NCBI GenBank assembly: GCA_049890095.1
Contig: JBMHCD010000005.1
Location: 1 to 64,000 of the forward strand
From: JABAYQ01 sp049890095
GTDB taxonomy: Bacteria > Bacteroidota > Bacteroidia > Flavobacteriales > UBA7312
Reading direction: 5' to 3'
Length of the DNA: 64,000 bases
In this document: positions 1 to 7,689 of the stretch, in pieces
Layout of the letters: each line of letters opens with the position of its first letter
Position numbering within the stretch: the stretch's first letter is position 1
Notes under the pieces: model-generated
Databases searched by the model: none
Seen by the model: the letters and a program-made list of their open reading frames with translations, nothing else
Told to the model about the DNA's origin: nothing
Translations under genes and position numbers: made by a program

Positions 1-259
1 ATTCTTCAGCAGTAATATTGCAATAAAGACCAAGTTCTGGTGTCTCAACTAAATCTTTATAGTTATCAATATCCTCATAGTTTATAACATTAAAGTTTGC
101 TTTTTGTAAAATTGAAGTAACTTTTGAACGAAGTCCTTTATCTTTAAGAAATACCATTGAGCTTTTAGAGCTTTCAATAACAATATATTTATATATATTT
201 AAATTTTGCCCTAACCCAATCATAGGTAAGAATAGCAAAATAAATAATAATTTTTTCAT
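1..259 (-). CDS. Secreted protein of unknown function (C-terminus beyond left edge)
   Basis: The reading frame opens at ATG 259 and stays open to the window edge, giving 86 residues of the N-terminus. The first 18 residues are a clear signal peptide: MKK, then a run of Leu/Ile/Phe, ending before Gln-Asn. The visible mature part is mixed charged and polar with no family motif that I recognise. A TAnnTTTG element lies 19 nt upstream. The protein is probably exported to the periplasm or outer membrane. Function cannot be assigned from this fragment. Confidence 0.7.
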   Translation of the reverse strand, partial: MKKLLFILLFLPMIGLGQNLNIYKYIVIESSKSSMVFLKDKGLRSKVTSILQKANFNVINYEDIDNYKDLVETPELGLYCNITAEE

Positions 260-278
260 AATAATTAATTTTGGCTTT

Positions 279-286
279 CAAATTTA
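279..286 (-). promoter_or_regulatory. TAnnTTTG promoter element for the left-edge secreted protein
   Basis: TAAATTTG on the minus strand matches the Bacteroidota -7 consensus exactly and ends 19 nt before the ATG at 259. No good -33 TTTG is visible at the usual spacing. Confidence 0.5.
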
Positions 287-365
287 AAAAAATATACATA
301 TCTGTAGTTATGCGTAAATAGAACCAATTAGAAGGTGTCGAATTTTGTTGAATTTTGACTTTTAT

Positions 366-587
366 TCAATTCTCTTCATGTTCATTATCAAGCCAATCTA
401 AGTAATCTTCTGAATTTCTTTCGATGTAGTCTATTTCTTGGTAATAAAGCCAGCTTACCTGTTTTAATATCTTTTGTTTACTGAATACACAAAGCTTCTT
501 ATTACTTCTGAAGTCTTTTTCTATTAATTCAAGGATATAATCTCTTGTTTTTATTAAAAATTGTAATTCTTTTTCAATGTTTTTCAT
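366..587 (-). CDS. Small hypothetical protein, 73 aa
   Basis: An ATG-started frame of 73 residues, charged and predicted mainly helical, with many Lys, Glu and aromatic residues and an acidic C-terminus (DNEHEEN). It has no signal peptide, no membrane segment and one cysteine (Cys33). I do not recognise the family. It stands alone between the left-edge secreted gene and a doubtful ORF. The ATG start and normal-looking composition favour a real gene, but the surrounding kilobase codes poorly, so this could be an orphan or a remnant. Confidence 0.45.
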   Translation of the reverse strand: MKNIEKELQFLIKTRDYILELIEKDFRSNKKLCVFSKQKILKQVSWLYYQEIDYIERNSEDYLDWLDNEHEEN

Positions 588-617
588 TTTATTATTTGTT
601 TAATTAGTTACTATAGT

Positions 618-860
618 TTAATTCCTTTTATGTAGTAGAGAATTAGATTTGATTCTATGAGATAAATTGGATTTTGGGATAAAATAATCAATGCCTTCGT
701 GTTCAAAAGCATTTCTTAGATCGTAGAGAAGATGTAAGTCATTATAAAAAAGTTCGAGAACTGAATCATCTTGGGTACTAAACGGGAGATGATCATAAGA
801 TTGTCTCTCGTTTTTGTTTTTATACGCTTGTAATACGCTGATACTCCTCGAGAAGAGCAA
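618..860 (-). CDS. Doubtful small ORF, 80 aa
   Basis: The frame contains no ATG. The only possible start is TTG at 860. The peptide (LQAYKNKNERQ, LYDLRNAFEHEG) resembles a real soluble protein in composition but matches no family known to me. With no promoter element and no good start it may be a decayed gene or chance. Confidence 0.2.
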   Translation of the reverse strand: MLFSRSISVLQAYKNKNERQSYDHLPFSTQDDSVLELFYNDLHLLYDLRNAFEHEGIDYFIPKSNLSHRIKSNSLLHKRN

Positions 861-964
861 ATTATATTGATCTTTTTGAAAATAATAAAAGAAAAAAAAT
901 TTTTCTAAATATTGTTAGTGCTAATAGAAAAGAAAAAGAATATTGAGATACAGTTTTTGAACAG

Positions 965-1240
965 TTGCAGTCAAACAACATACTTACTGAACAGAAACAA
1001 AAAACATATTTAAATTACCTCCATGAACTCTTAGAAGAATACAAATTACAAAAGGAATTCTTTTTAAGTGATAATATTAATTTAAAGACAAAAAAACTAA
1101 TTGAAGCTAGACTGTACAATGCATTTATTGCAAATGTATTTTGTTCTAATTGTGTGGTAACGCATTGTCAAGTAGGAAAAAGTATTGTTCGTCTATTCTT
1201 TAAAAAAAATAGAGAAATCAGAACGATTTCTCTATTGTAG
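965..1240 (+). CDS. Doubtful small ORF, 91 aa
   Basis: This frame also lacks any ATG. It would have to start at TTG 965, seven codons after an in-frame TGA. The middle (HELLEEYKLQ, KKLIEARLYNAF) looks helical and protein-like, and three cysteines cluster near residues 60-69. Its last 11 codons are formed by a perfect inverted repeat that reads better as a leftward terminator. Probably a decayed gene or chance. Confidence 0.18.
   Translation: MQSNNILTEQKQKTYLNYLHELLEEYKLQKEFFLSDNINLKTKKLIEARLYNAFIANVFCSNCVVTHCQVGKSIVRLFFKKNREIRTISLL
1201..1236 (-). terminator. 12-bp perfect hairpin with T-run, leftward
   Basis: AATAGAGAAATC (1208-1219) pairs perfectly with GATTTCTCTATT (1225-1236) around a 5-nt loop. 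On the minus strand the stem is followed by a T-run (1202-1207). The stem is AT-rich. It would serve leftward transcripts coming from waaA, whose stop lies about 160 nt upstream. Confidence 0.4.
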
Positions 1241-1352
1241 AAAGGGGGAAGTAAGTAAATTTAGTTTTTCATTTATGGTTGTTTATACCTTATATCTTGT
1301 TCAAAGAAAAGACCTTTATTTTAATTTTACACTATAGTTTTTGACGAGATGT

Positions 1353-1373
1353 AAAAAAAACAGGATGAATCCT
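1353..1373 (-). terminator. waaA: Possible weak terminator just after waaA
   Basis: On the minus strand AGGA-TTCA-TCCT (1362-1373) can form a short 4-5 bp stem and is followed by G and eight T residues (1353-1360). It lies 23 nt past the waaA stop. The stem is too short to be sure. The 1208-1236 hairpin further downstream may be the real end. Confidence 0.3.
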
Positions 1374-1395
1374 ATAAAATTCTGATAAACGGAAT

Positions 1396-2577
1396 TTATG
1401 AAAAAATGAATTCCACTATTTTTTTATCAGAACCACTATTTTTTTTACAAAATGTGATTATTTCATTATTGTTTTTTTTGTTTTCAAGTAAAGTTACAGC
1501 TTCAAAAAACTCGTCGTAATTACTAATAGATTTAGCAAATCCTTTTTTAATAAACTCTATAGCTTCATTAAATTTTTTATGATGTGGACCAAAAATTATG
1601 TTATTTCCAAAAATGGCAGCTTCTAGTATGTTATGAATTCCTTTATTAAATCCACCGCCTACATAACAAAGGTTTGCATATTGATATAAATTGGATAGTT
1701 TTCCGATAGAATCAACAATTAAAATTTGTTTATCTTTTAAATATTTTGATTCAATTTTTGAATATAGTGAACCAAATTTAATTTGAGTGATAAACTTCAT
1801 TTCATGTGGTACTATCAAAAACTTATAATGGGGTAATTCTTTACATAATTTAAATATTAAATCATGATCCTTAGGCCAAGTACTTCCACAAACAATTAGT
1901 TTTTTATTGTCTTTAAATTTTTCGACAATTGAATCGGGAGTTTTATTGTGAAAATTTTGAAGAACTTTATCATATCTACTATCTCCAACTACACTAACAT
2001 TTTCAATCTTAGATTTTTTTAAATTGATTTTTGAGTTTTCATCTTGGACTAAAAAATGAGTAATTGACTTTTTAACAACAGAATAATTCCATTTGCCATA
2101 CCATTTGAAAAAAAAGTGATTATCTCTAAAAATTGAAGATGCACTATAGGTTTCTATATTTTTTCTGTGTAGTTCTAGCAATAAATTAGGCCAAAATTCA
2201 TATTTAATTAGAATCACTTTTTCTGGGTTTACCCTATCAACAAATTTTTCCATATTGAACTTTGTATCTAATGGTAGGTAGCTTTTGTAAATTTTGTTGT
2301 GCTCTAAATTAACATTTTCAAATCCGGACGGTGATGAAAATGTAATAAGTATATGGTAATTTTTCTCAAGTATTCGTTTAATTATTGTTGATGCTTGCTC
2401 GTACTCACCTAGAGATGCACAATGAACCCAAATTACTTTTTTGTTTTTTAAATCTGGTAATATTTTAAATATGGTTTTTCTTGCTTCAACTAACTTATTT
2501 ACCTTTGAATTAAGCGGACTAATTAGTCTAATGGATAGTCCAAATAAACGTATTGCTATTTCATAAATAAATCTCAT
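1396..2577 (-). CDS. waaA: 3-deoxy-D-manno-octulosonic acid (Kdo) transferase
   Basis: Transfers Kdo from CMP-Kdo to the lipid A precursor at the inner face of the inner membrane, in LPS core synthesis. Residues 1-20 form a hydrophobic N-terminal anchor typical of WaaA/KdtA. The N-terminal Rossmann-like domain carries HCASLGEYEQ (residues 52-61), with Glu58 at the place of the family's catalytic Glu. The C-terminal GT-B domain carries the hallmark GGGFNKGIHNILEAA from residue 307 and FGPHHKKFNEA shortly after. At 393 residues it is close to the usual 410-430. The start overlaps the stop of the upstream outer-membrane protein gene by one base (TAATG), so the two are very likely co-transcribed and translationally coupled. 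hldD and rfbB, also for surface glycans, lie within 7 kb. Confidence 0.93.
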   Translation of the reverse strand: MRFIYEIAIRLFGLSIRLISPLNSKVNKLVEARKTIFKILPDLKNKKVIWVHCASLGEYEQASTIIKRILEKNYHILITFSSPSGFENVNLEHNKIYKSYLPLDTKFNMEKFVDRVNPEKVILIKYEFWPNLLLELHRKNIETYSASSIFRDNHFFFKWYGKWNYSVVKKSITHFLVQDENSKINLKKSKIENVSVVGDSRYDKVLQNFHNKTPDSIVEKFKDNKKLIVCGSTWPKDHDLIFKLCKELPHYKFLIVPHEMKFITQIKFGSLYSKIESKYLKDKQILIVDSIGKLSNLYQYANLCYVGGGFNKGIHNILEAAIFGNNIIFGPHHKKFNEAIEFIKKGFAKSISNYDEFFEAVTLLENKKNNNEIITFCKKNSGSDKKIVEFIFS

Positions 2578-3299
2578 TAGAAGTAATAAAATTCTCTAAC
2601 TTTTCTCTTGGAAATAGGTATTATCCAGCCAAATTTTAAGTTGATAAAAGAGTCATTATAAAATCCCTCTTTAACTTGTGCGAAGTTATAATCTCTTCTA
2701 TTTTTTGAATAGCTTTTCGAAAATTCAATTCCAGTTATAAAGTGGGTATTATTTTTTTCGCTTATATGCAGAAAACCAAGAAACCCTCCAATGCTTAATC
2801 CATTTCTTAGTTGGTCATATATTTTTATATAATTTTCGTCTAGTTGAGGTACTGTTCCATTTCTGACATCAATCCTTTTTTTGTTTTGATGAAAACCAGC
2901 GTGCAAATAGCATAGCAATCCAGAAGATTTTTCTTCTTTTGCAAATAAATACCCTAATTTTAGGTTAGAATTAAACCCTCTTTGTTGAATAATAATATCT
3001 GAAATCTGACCGTTTTGATCAATAATATTTCTATTCTCATCCATCAAATGGTCTAAAATAGTTGTATCTTTTATATTACTTCCAAACATAAGAGAATTTG
3101 AAATAGAATAAAATAGATTCTTTTTAGAAATGATTGAAAAATCCAGACCTATCGAAGAACTTAATCCGTAATCAGCTTTTAAATCGGCTAGTGGAATGTT
3201 AAGATCATAGTTAGGATTAAAGAAAAATATATTTTGAACTTCTTGTGCAAAATTAATGGAGGAATAAAATAAAAATATTACAAAAAAGATTTTTTTCAT
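2577..3299 (-). CDS. Outer-membrane beta-barrel-like protein of unknown function
   Basis: 240 residues with a clear signal peptide (1-18, MKK then Phe/Ile/Leu, cut near Ala-Gln). The rest alternates hydrophobic and polar residues with aromatic-rich strands such as LFYSISNSLMFGS and FINLKFGWIIP, typical of Bacteroidota outer-membrane barrels (the 'PorT/OmpW-like' kind of fold). It ends -FYYF, an aromatic C-terminus like those recognised by the BAM machinery. It lies directly upstream of waaA with a 1-nt overlap, which suggests an envelope role, but no specific function can be given. It is divergent from rfbB with 78 nt between. Confidence 0.6.
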   Translation of the reverse strand: MKKIFFVIFLFYSSINFAQEVQNIFFFNPNYDLNIPLADLKADYGLSSSIGLDFSIISKKNLFYSISNSLMFGSNIKDTTILDHLMDENRNIIDQNGQISDIIIQQRGFNSNLKLGYLFAKEEKSSGLLCYLHAGFHQNKKRIDVRNGTVPQLDENYIKIYDQLRNGLSIGGFLGFLHISEKNNTHFITGIEFSKSYSKNRRDYNFAQVKEGFYNDSFINLKFGWIIPISKRKVREFYYF

Positions 3300-3345
3300 T
3301 TTGCTAATTTAATTACAATAACCAAACTAAAGGCAAAATATTATT

Positions 3346-3353
3346 TATATTTG
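3346..3353 (+). promoter_or_regulatory. rfbB: TAnnTTTG promoter element for rfbB
   Basis: TATATTTG, an exact match to the Bacteroidota -7 element, ends 24 nt before the rfbB ATG. No strong -33 TTTG is seen. Confidence 0.5.
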
Positions 3354-3377
3354 ATGATTAACTTAACTAGTTGATTA

Positions 3378-4424
3378 ATGAAAACAATTTTAGTTACTGG
3401 TGGTGCAGGTTTTATTGGATCGCATGTTGTAAGATTATTCGTAAATAAATATCCTGATTATAGAATCGTAAACTTGGATAACTTAACTTATGCAGGAAAT
3501 TTAGAAAATTTAAAGGATATTGAAAATAAGCCAAATTATGTTTTTGAACATGGTGATATAGTAGATAAATTATTTATTAATTCTTTATTTGATAAATATC
3601 AATTTGATTCGGTAATTCATTTAGCTGCTGAGTCTCATGTTGACAGGTCGATATCTAACCCAATGGAGTTTATTTATACAAATGTTGTTGGGACAGTGAA
3701 TTTGTTAAATGCAGCCAAAAATTTATGGAAATCGGATTCGAAGGATAAATTATTTTATCATGTTTCAACTGATGAAGTGTACGGATCTTTAGGTGAAACA
3801 GGTTATTTTGTTGAAACAACTCCTTATGATCCTCAATCACCATATTCAGCATCTAAAGCAAGTTCGGATCATTTTGTAAGAGCTTATGGCAATACCTATA
3901 AATTTCCATTTGTGATATCTAATTGTTCAAATAATTATGGTGAAAATCAATTTCCAGAAAAATTAATACCATTATTTATAAATAATATAAAAAACAATAA
4001 ATCGTTACCAGTTTATGGTGATGGTTTATTTACCAGAGATTGGCTTTATGTAGTAGATCATGCAAGAGCTATTGATAAAGTCTTTCATGAAGGAAAAGTA
4101 GCTGAAACTTACAATATTGGAGGTTTTAATGAGTGGACAAATATTGATTTAATTAAGCTTTTGTGTAAGTTAATGGACGAGCATTTAGGAAATTCTTTAG
4201 GAACTTCCGAGAAATTAATAACCTATGTTAAAGACAGGCCAGGTCATGACAAAAGATATGCTATTGATGCAACCAAAATTCAGAAGGATTTAGGTTGGGA
4301 GCCATCTTTACAGTTTGAAGAAGGTTTAGCTAAAACAGTTGCTTGGTATTTGGATAATCAAGAATGGTTAGAAAGAATAACTTCTGGTGAGTATCAGAAT
4401 TATTATAAACAGCAATATCAATGA
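3378..4424 (+). CDS. rfbB: dTDP-glucose 4,6-dehydratase
   Basis: Converts dTDP-glucose to dTDP-4-keto-6-deoxyglucose, the entry step to rhamnose and other deoxysugars of surface polysaccharide. It is an extended short-chain dehydrogenase of 348 residues (normal length). NAD-binding TGGAGFIGSH is at residues 7-16. The active site STDEVYG is at about 130-136, with the Thr-Asp-Glu triad special to this dehydratase. The catalytic Tyr156-x-x-x-Lys160 is in YSASK. LAAESHVDRS and RPGHDKRYAID are also family signatures. Its last four bases overlap the start of the PHP-type phosphatase gene (ATGA), so the two are coupled. rfbA, rfbC and rfbD are not in the window. Confidence 0.95.
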   Translation: MKTILVTGGAGFIGSHVVRLFVNKYPDYRIVNLDNLTYAGNLENLKDIENKPNYVFEHGDIVDKLFINSLFDKYQFDSVIHLAAESHVDRSISNPMEFIYTNVVGTVNLLNAAKNLWKSDSKDKLFYHVSTDEVYGSLGETGYFVETTPYDPQSPYSASKASSDHFVRAYGNTYKFPFVISNCSNNYGENQFPEKLIPLFINNIKNNKSLPVYGDGLFTRDWLYVVDHARAIDKVFHEGKVAETYNIGGFNEWTNIDLIKLLCKLMDEHLGNSLGTSEKLITYVKDRPGHDKRYAIDATKIQKDLGWEPSLQFEEGLAKTVAWYLDNQEWLERITSGEYQNYYKQQYQ

Positions 4425-5158
4425 ATTGGTTCAAAAATATTTTTGACAAACCATTAGATCCTATAGCATTTGATTTTTTGATATGCGATATACATTCTCA
4501 TCTTATTCCTGGTATTGATGATGGTTCTCCTAATTTAGAAACATCTATTAAGATAATTAATAATCTGAAAGAATTGGGTTTTAAAAAAATGATCACTACT
4601 CCTCATATAATGAGTGATTATTATAGAAATACTCCAGAAATTATATTAGATGGGCTTGCGAAGTTGAAAAAAGAGTTAACAAAGCAGAATATCGATTTTG
4701 ATATTGAGGCAGCAGCAGAATATTATGTAGATTATGATTTTTCACAAAAATTAGAAAATGAAAAATTATTAACTTTTGGAGATAACTATTTATTAATAGA
4801 AACTTCTTTTATTGCTAGACCACCTAATTTTGATCAAATTATTTTTCAAATTCAACTTCAAAAATATAAGATTGTATTAGCTCATCCTGAGCGATATCAG
4901 TTTATGTCATTAAGTGATTTAAAGGATTTAAAACAAAAAAACATATTTCTTCAACTAAATTTATTGTCTTTAATTGGTTATTATGGTAAAACAGTTCAAA
5001 AAAGGGCTCAAGAATTGATAGATTTAGAAATGATTGATTTTGTTGGAACGGATTGCCACAATGTTTTACAGTCTGAAATGTACAATCAAGTTCAAACAAA
5101 TAAATATTTTCACAAACTTGTTAGTCAAAACAAACTAACAATTCAACAAACATTATAA
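4421..5158 (+). CDS. PHP-family protein-tyrosine phosphatase, CpsB/CapC/YwqE-like
   Basis: A PHP-fold metal-dependent phosphatase, the class that dephosphorylates tyrosine kinases controlling capsule or exopolysaccharide export. Metal-binding motifs are in order: D-I-H-S-H at residues 23-27 followed by the family's PGIDDG, then TTPHIMSDYY, AAAEYYVD, AHPERY and GTDCHN. At 245 residues it has the normal length. The start overlaps the rfbB stop by 4 nt, tying it to deoxysugar or polysaccharide synthesis. A BY-kinase/Wzc partner is not in the window. It converges with fabD; the palindrome TTATAA at 5153-5158 supplies both stop codons. Confidence 0.85.
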   Translation: MNWFKNIFDKPLDPIAFDFLICDIHSHLIPGIDDGSPNLETSIKIINNLKELGFKKMITTPHIMSDYYRNTPEIILDGLAKLKKELTKQNIDFDIEAAAEYYVDYDFSQKLENEKLLTFGDNYLLIETSFIARPPNFDQIIFQIQLQKYKIVLAHPERYQFMSLSDLKDLKQKNIFLQLNLLSLIGYYGKTVQKRAQELIDLEMIDFVGTDCHNVLQSEMYNQVQTNKYFHKLVSQNKLTIQQTL

Positions 5159-6031
5159 TTCAGCACTTTCTGTTGTAATAGATCGATCTACTTTTTTAAA
5201 TAAACCTTGTAAGACTTTTCCAGGTCCTATTTCCGTAACTGATGTAACACCGTCGTTTATCATTTGTTGCATAGTTTGTGTCCATCGAACAGAAGCAGTA
5301 AGTTGTTCGTTCAAATTTTGTTTTATTTCATTAGGATTTTCGACCGCTTTTGCAACTACATTTTGATAAATTGGGCAATCTCCTTGTTTAAATGAAGTAG
5401 CTTCTATAGCATTAGAAAGTTCTAATTTTGCTGATTCCATTAGTGGAGAGTGGAAGGCACCTCCTACAGGAAGTTTCAATGCTCTTCTTGCACCTGCTTC
5501 ACTTAATTTTTCACAGGCTTTATCAATAGCTTCCAATGAACCAGAAATTACTAATTGCCCAGGACAATTATAATTTGCAGGAACAACAACTCCTGAAATT
5601 TCTTCACAAATTTCTTCAACAATTTTATCATCTAATCCTAAAATAGCAGCCATAGTTGAAGGATTTTCTTCACACGCTTTTTGCATTGCTTGAGCTCTTT
5701 TTGAAACTAGTCTTAAGCCGTCTTCAAATGATAGATAATTTGCAGCAACTAAAGCAGAAAATTCTCCTAATGAGTGACCTGCAACCATCTCTGGATTGAA
5801 GTTTTTCATCGTTTTGGCAAGAATTACAGAATGAAGAAAGATAGCTGGTTGAGTAACCTTTGTCTGTTTTAAATCCTCAGCAGATCCCTCAAACATTATA
5901 TCTGTAATGTTAAAGCCTAAAATATTGTTGGCTTTTAAAAATAATTCTTTTGCTAAATCTGAATTGTGGTACAAGTCTTTACCCATTCCAGAAAATTGTG
6001 CCCCTTGACCAGGGAATACATATGCTTTCAT
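5153..6031 (-). CDS. fabD: Malonyl-CoA:ACP transacylase
   Basis: Loads malonyl groups onto acyl carrier protein for fatty acid synthesis in the cytoplasm. The acyltransferase fold starts with FPGQGAQ (residues 6-12). The nucleophile elbow GHSLGE is at 85-90, with Ser87, and the catalytic His194 is in GAFHSPLM. At 292 residues it is slightly shorter than the E. coli enzyme (309). It ends in a 6-nt overlap with the convergent phosphatase gene and begins 1 nt after the stop of folE, so it is probably the last gene of a queD-folE-fabD operon. The rest of the fab genes are elsewhere. Confidence 0.95.
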   Translation of the reverse strand: MKAYVFPGQGAQFSGMGKDLYHNSDLAKELFLKANNILGFNITDIMFEGSAEDLKQTKVTQPAIFLHSVILAKTMKNFNPEMVAGHSLGEFSALVAANYLSFEDGLRLVSKRAQAMQKACEENPSTMAAILGLDDKIVEEICEEISGVVVPANYNCPGQLVISGSLEAIDKACEKLSEAGARRALKLPVGGAFHSPLMESAKLELSNAIEATSFKQGDCPIYQNVVAKAVENPNEIKQNLNEQLTASVRWTQTMQQMINDGVTSVTEIGPGKVLQGLFKKVDRSITTESAEL

Positions 6032-6032
6032 A

Positions 6033-6644
6033 TTATGTTAGTTTTGATGAAATTAAGTTCATAAACTCAGACCTTGTTTTTTCGTTGCTCATAAATACTC
6101 CAGAAAAGGCAGATGTAGTTGTAAATGAGTTTTGTTTCTCAACCCCCCTCATTTGCATACATAAATGCTGAGCTTCAATGACTACAGCAACTCCTTTGGG
6201 TTCTAGCGTTTCTTGTATACAATCTTTTATTTGATTGGATAAACGTTCTTGAACTTGTAATCTTCTAGAAAAAGCATCAACTACTCTAGGGAATTTGCTT
6301 AAACCAACAATTTTGCCATTAGGAACATATGCAATGTATGCTTTTCCAAAAAACGGAAGCATATGATGTTCGCATAAAGAATATAATTCTATTCCTTTAA
6401 CTAACACCATTTGATTGTAACTTTCAGTAAAAATTGCTGATTTTAAAATTTCTTTAGGATCTATATCATATCCTTGTGTTAAAAACTGCATAGCTTTTGC
6501 AACTCTTTCAGGAGTTTTGATAAGTCCTTCTCTATTGGGGTCTTCACCAATTTGATTAAGAATTTTTGTATAGTTTTTTTTCAGATTTTCTATTGATTCT
6601 GAATTATATATTTCATCTTTTTTATAGCTCTTCATTTTCTCCAT
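6033..6644 (-). CDS. folE: GTP cyclohydrolase I
   Basis: Converts GTP to 7,8-dihydroneopterin triphosphate, the first step to folate, biopterin and, with QueD, 7-deazaguanine compounds. The type I fold is shown by the zinc ligands Cys91 and His94 in CEHHMLPFFG, the second Cys162 in AQHLCMQMRGV, and GLSKFPRVVD/FSRRLQVQERL. 203 residues is standard. The chosen ATG at 6644 lies inside the end of queD (23-nt overlap). An in-frame ATG at 6635 (MKSYKK) is an alternative start with less overlap. The pairing with queD fits pterin-type substrate channelling. Confidence 0.95.
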   Translation of the reverse strand: MEKMKSYKKDEIYNSESIENLKKNYTKILNQIGEDPNREGLIKTPERVAKAMQFLTQGYDIDPKEILKSAIFTESYNQMVLVKGIELYSLCEHHMLPFFGKAYIAYVPNGKIVGLSKFPRVVDAFSRRLQVQERLSNQIKDCIQETLEPKGVAVVIEAQHLCMQMRGVEKQNSFTTTSAFSGVFMSNEKTRSEFMNLISSKLT

Positions 6645-7047
6645 AATATTTTACAAAGTTATTTTCTGTTTCTTTTAATTCTACACAATGAATTTTAGCA
6701 CCATTTTGTTCGATATCGTATTCAATTTCATTCCAAATGGCGATTGTTAAATTTTCAGTCGACGCTATTACTCCTTGCATGAAAGGAACATCTAAGTTAA
6801 TGTTTTTGTGGTCTAACTTATCAATTACTTTGTTTTTTAAGATTTTTGAAAGAGTTTTTAGGTTTATTAAAAAACCAGTGTCAGGGTTAATGTTTCCTTT
6901 TACTGTAACTAAAAGTTCAAAGTTGTGTCCATGCCAATTTTTATTAGAACAATTTCCAAAAACCTCTAAATTTTTTTTGTCGTCCCATTTTTCGTTTCTT
7001 AGCATATGTGCTGCACAAAACCTTTCCCTTCTAGTAATGTATATCAT
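6622..7047 (-). CDS. queD: 6-carboxy-tetrahydropterin synthase / PTPS-like protein
   Basis: Acts on dihydroneopterin triphosphate, the product of the next gene folE, most likely making 6-carboxytetrahydropterin for queuosine. The zinc site is FCAAH (His14) plus the pair in WHGHNF (His39, His41). The active-site Cys33 is in FGNCSNKNWHGH. The spacing Cys-x5-His-Gly-His is nearer to eukaryote-type 6-pyruvoyl-tetrahydropterin synthase than to E. coli QueD, so PTPS activity remains possible. LDHKNIN and TENL complete the family pattern. 141 residues. It is first in the operon, with a TAnnTTTG element 22 nt before the start. Confidence 0.82.
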   Translation of the reverse strand: MIYITRRERFCAAHMLRNEKWDDKKNLEVFGNCSNKNWHGHNFELLVTVKGNINPDTGFLINLKTLSKILKNKVIDKLDHKNINLDVPFMQGVIASTENLTIAIWNEIEYDIEQNGAKIHCVELKETENNFVKYYGENEEL

Positions 7048-7069
7048 TAAATGTTAATTTTAACTAGTA

Positions 7070-7077
7070 CAAATATA
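7070..7077 (-). promoter_or_regulatory. TAnnTTTG promoter element for queD-folE-fabD
   Basis: TATATTTG on the minus strand, 22 nt before the queD ATG. It is divergent from the mqnB element at 7101, so one 66-nt spacer carries both promoters. Confidence 0.5.
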
Positions 7078-7100
7078 CGTGTTTTACATAATTGATTTAA

Positions 7101-7108
7101 TATCTTTG
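7101..7108 (+). promoter_or_regulatory. mqnB: TAnnTTTG element almost touching the mqnB start
   Basis: TATCTTTG ends 5 nt before the mqnB ATG at 7114. With the usual spacing from this element to the transcription start, the mRNA would begin at or within a few bases of the start codon. Confidence 0.5.
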
Positions 7109-7113
7109 TACTA

Positions 7114-7689
7114 ATGAATGTTTTAATAGTTTCTGCTACACAAGAAGAAATAACACTAACTGAATTTGATCATTTAGTTACAGGTGTAGGTATGGTTTCA
7201 ACAACACTAGAGTTAACAAAGACCTTAAGTACCAAGAAATATGATTTGGTTATAAATGGTGGAATTGCAGGATCGTTTAACAGAACATTAAAAATTGGAG
7301 ATGTTGTTGAGGTCGCTGAAGATACATTTTCGGAAATTGGAGCTCAAGATGATCAACGATTCTTAACTCCTAATCAGATGTCACTCGATGTTGATGTTGT
7401 TTTTAATAATAAACCTCAAACGTATCTTAAGCCTGTAAGGGCAATAACAGTCAATACTGTTCATGGTGAACAATTTTCAATCGAAAAAATAATGCACAGA
7501 CTCAATCCACACATTGAAACAATGGAAGGTGCAGCTTTTTTTAAAACCTGTCAGCATTTTGGTGTAAACTGCATACAAATAAGAGCAATTTCAAACTATG
7601 TTGAAAAGCGAAATAAATCTAACTGGAATATTCCAATAGCAATAAAAAACTTAAATATTGAATTAAATCAAATTCTTAAAAAAATATGA
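7114..7689 (+). CDS. mqnB: Futalosine hydrolase
   Basis: Releases hypoxanthine from futalosine in the alternative (futalosine) menaquinone pathway. It is a purine nucleoside phosphorylase-like fold: VTGVGMVST near the N-terminus, NGGIAGSF (about 50-57), GDVVEVAED, and METMEGAAFF, which holds the Glu residues used in the MTAN/futalosine hydrolase class. QIRAISNYVEKRN is also typical. At 191 residues it is a little short for the family. Its stop overlaps mqnD by 4 nt, and mqnD overlaps hldD by 4 nt. Linkage to mqnD makes futalosine hydrolase far more likely than MTA/SAH nucleosidase. Confidence 0.88.
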   Translation: MNVLIVSATQEEITLTEFDHLVTGVGMVSTTLELTKTLSTKKYDLVINGGIAGSFNRTLKIGDVVEVAEDTFSEIGAQDDQRFLTPNQMSLDVDVVFNNKPQTYLKPVRAITVNTVHGEQFSIEKIMHRLNPHIETMEGAAFFKTCQHFGVNCIQIRAISNYVEKRNKSNWNIPIAIKNLNIELNQILKKI

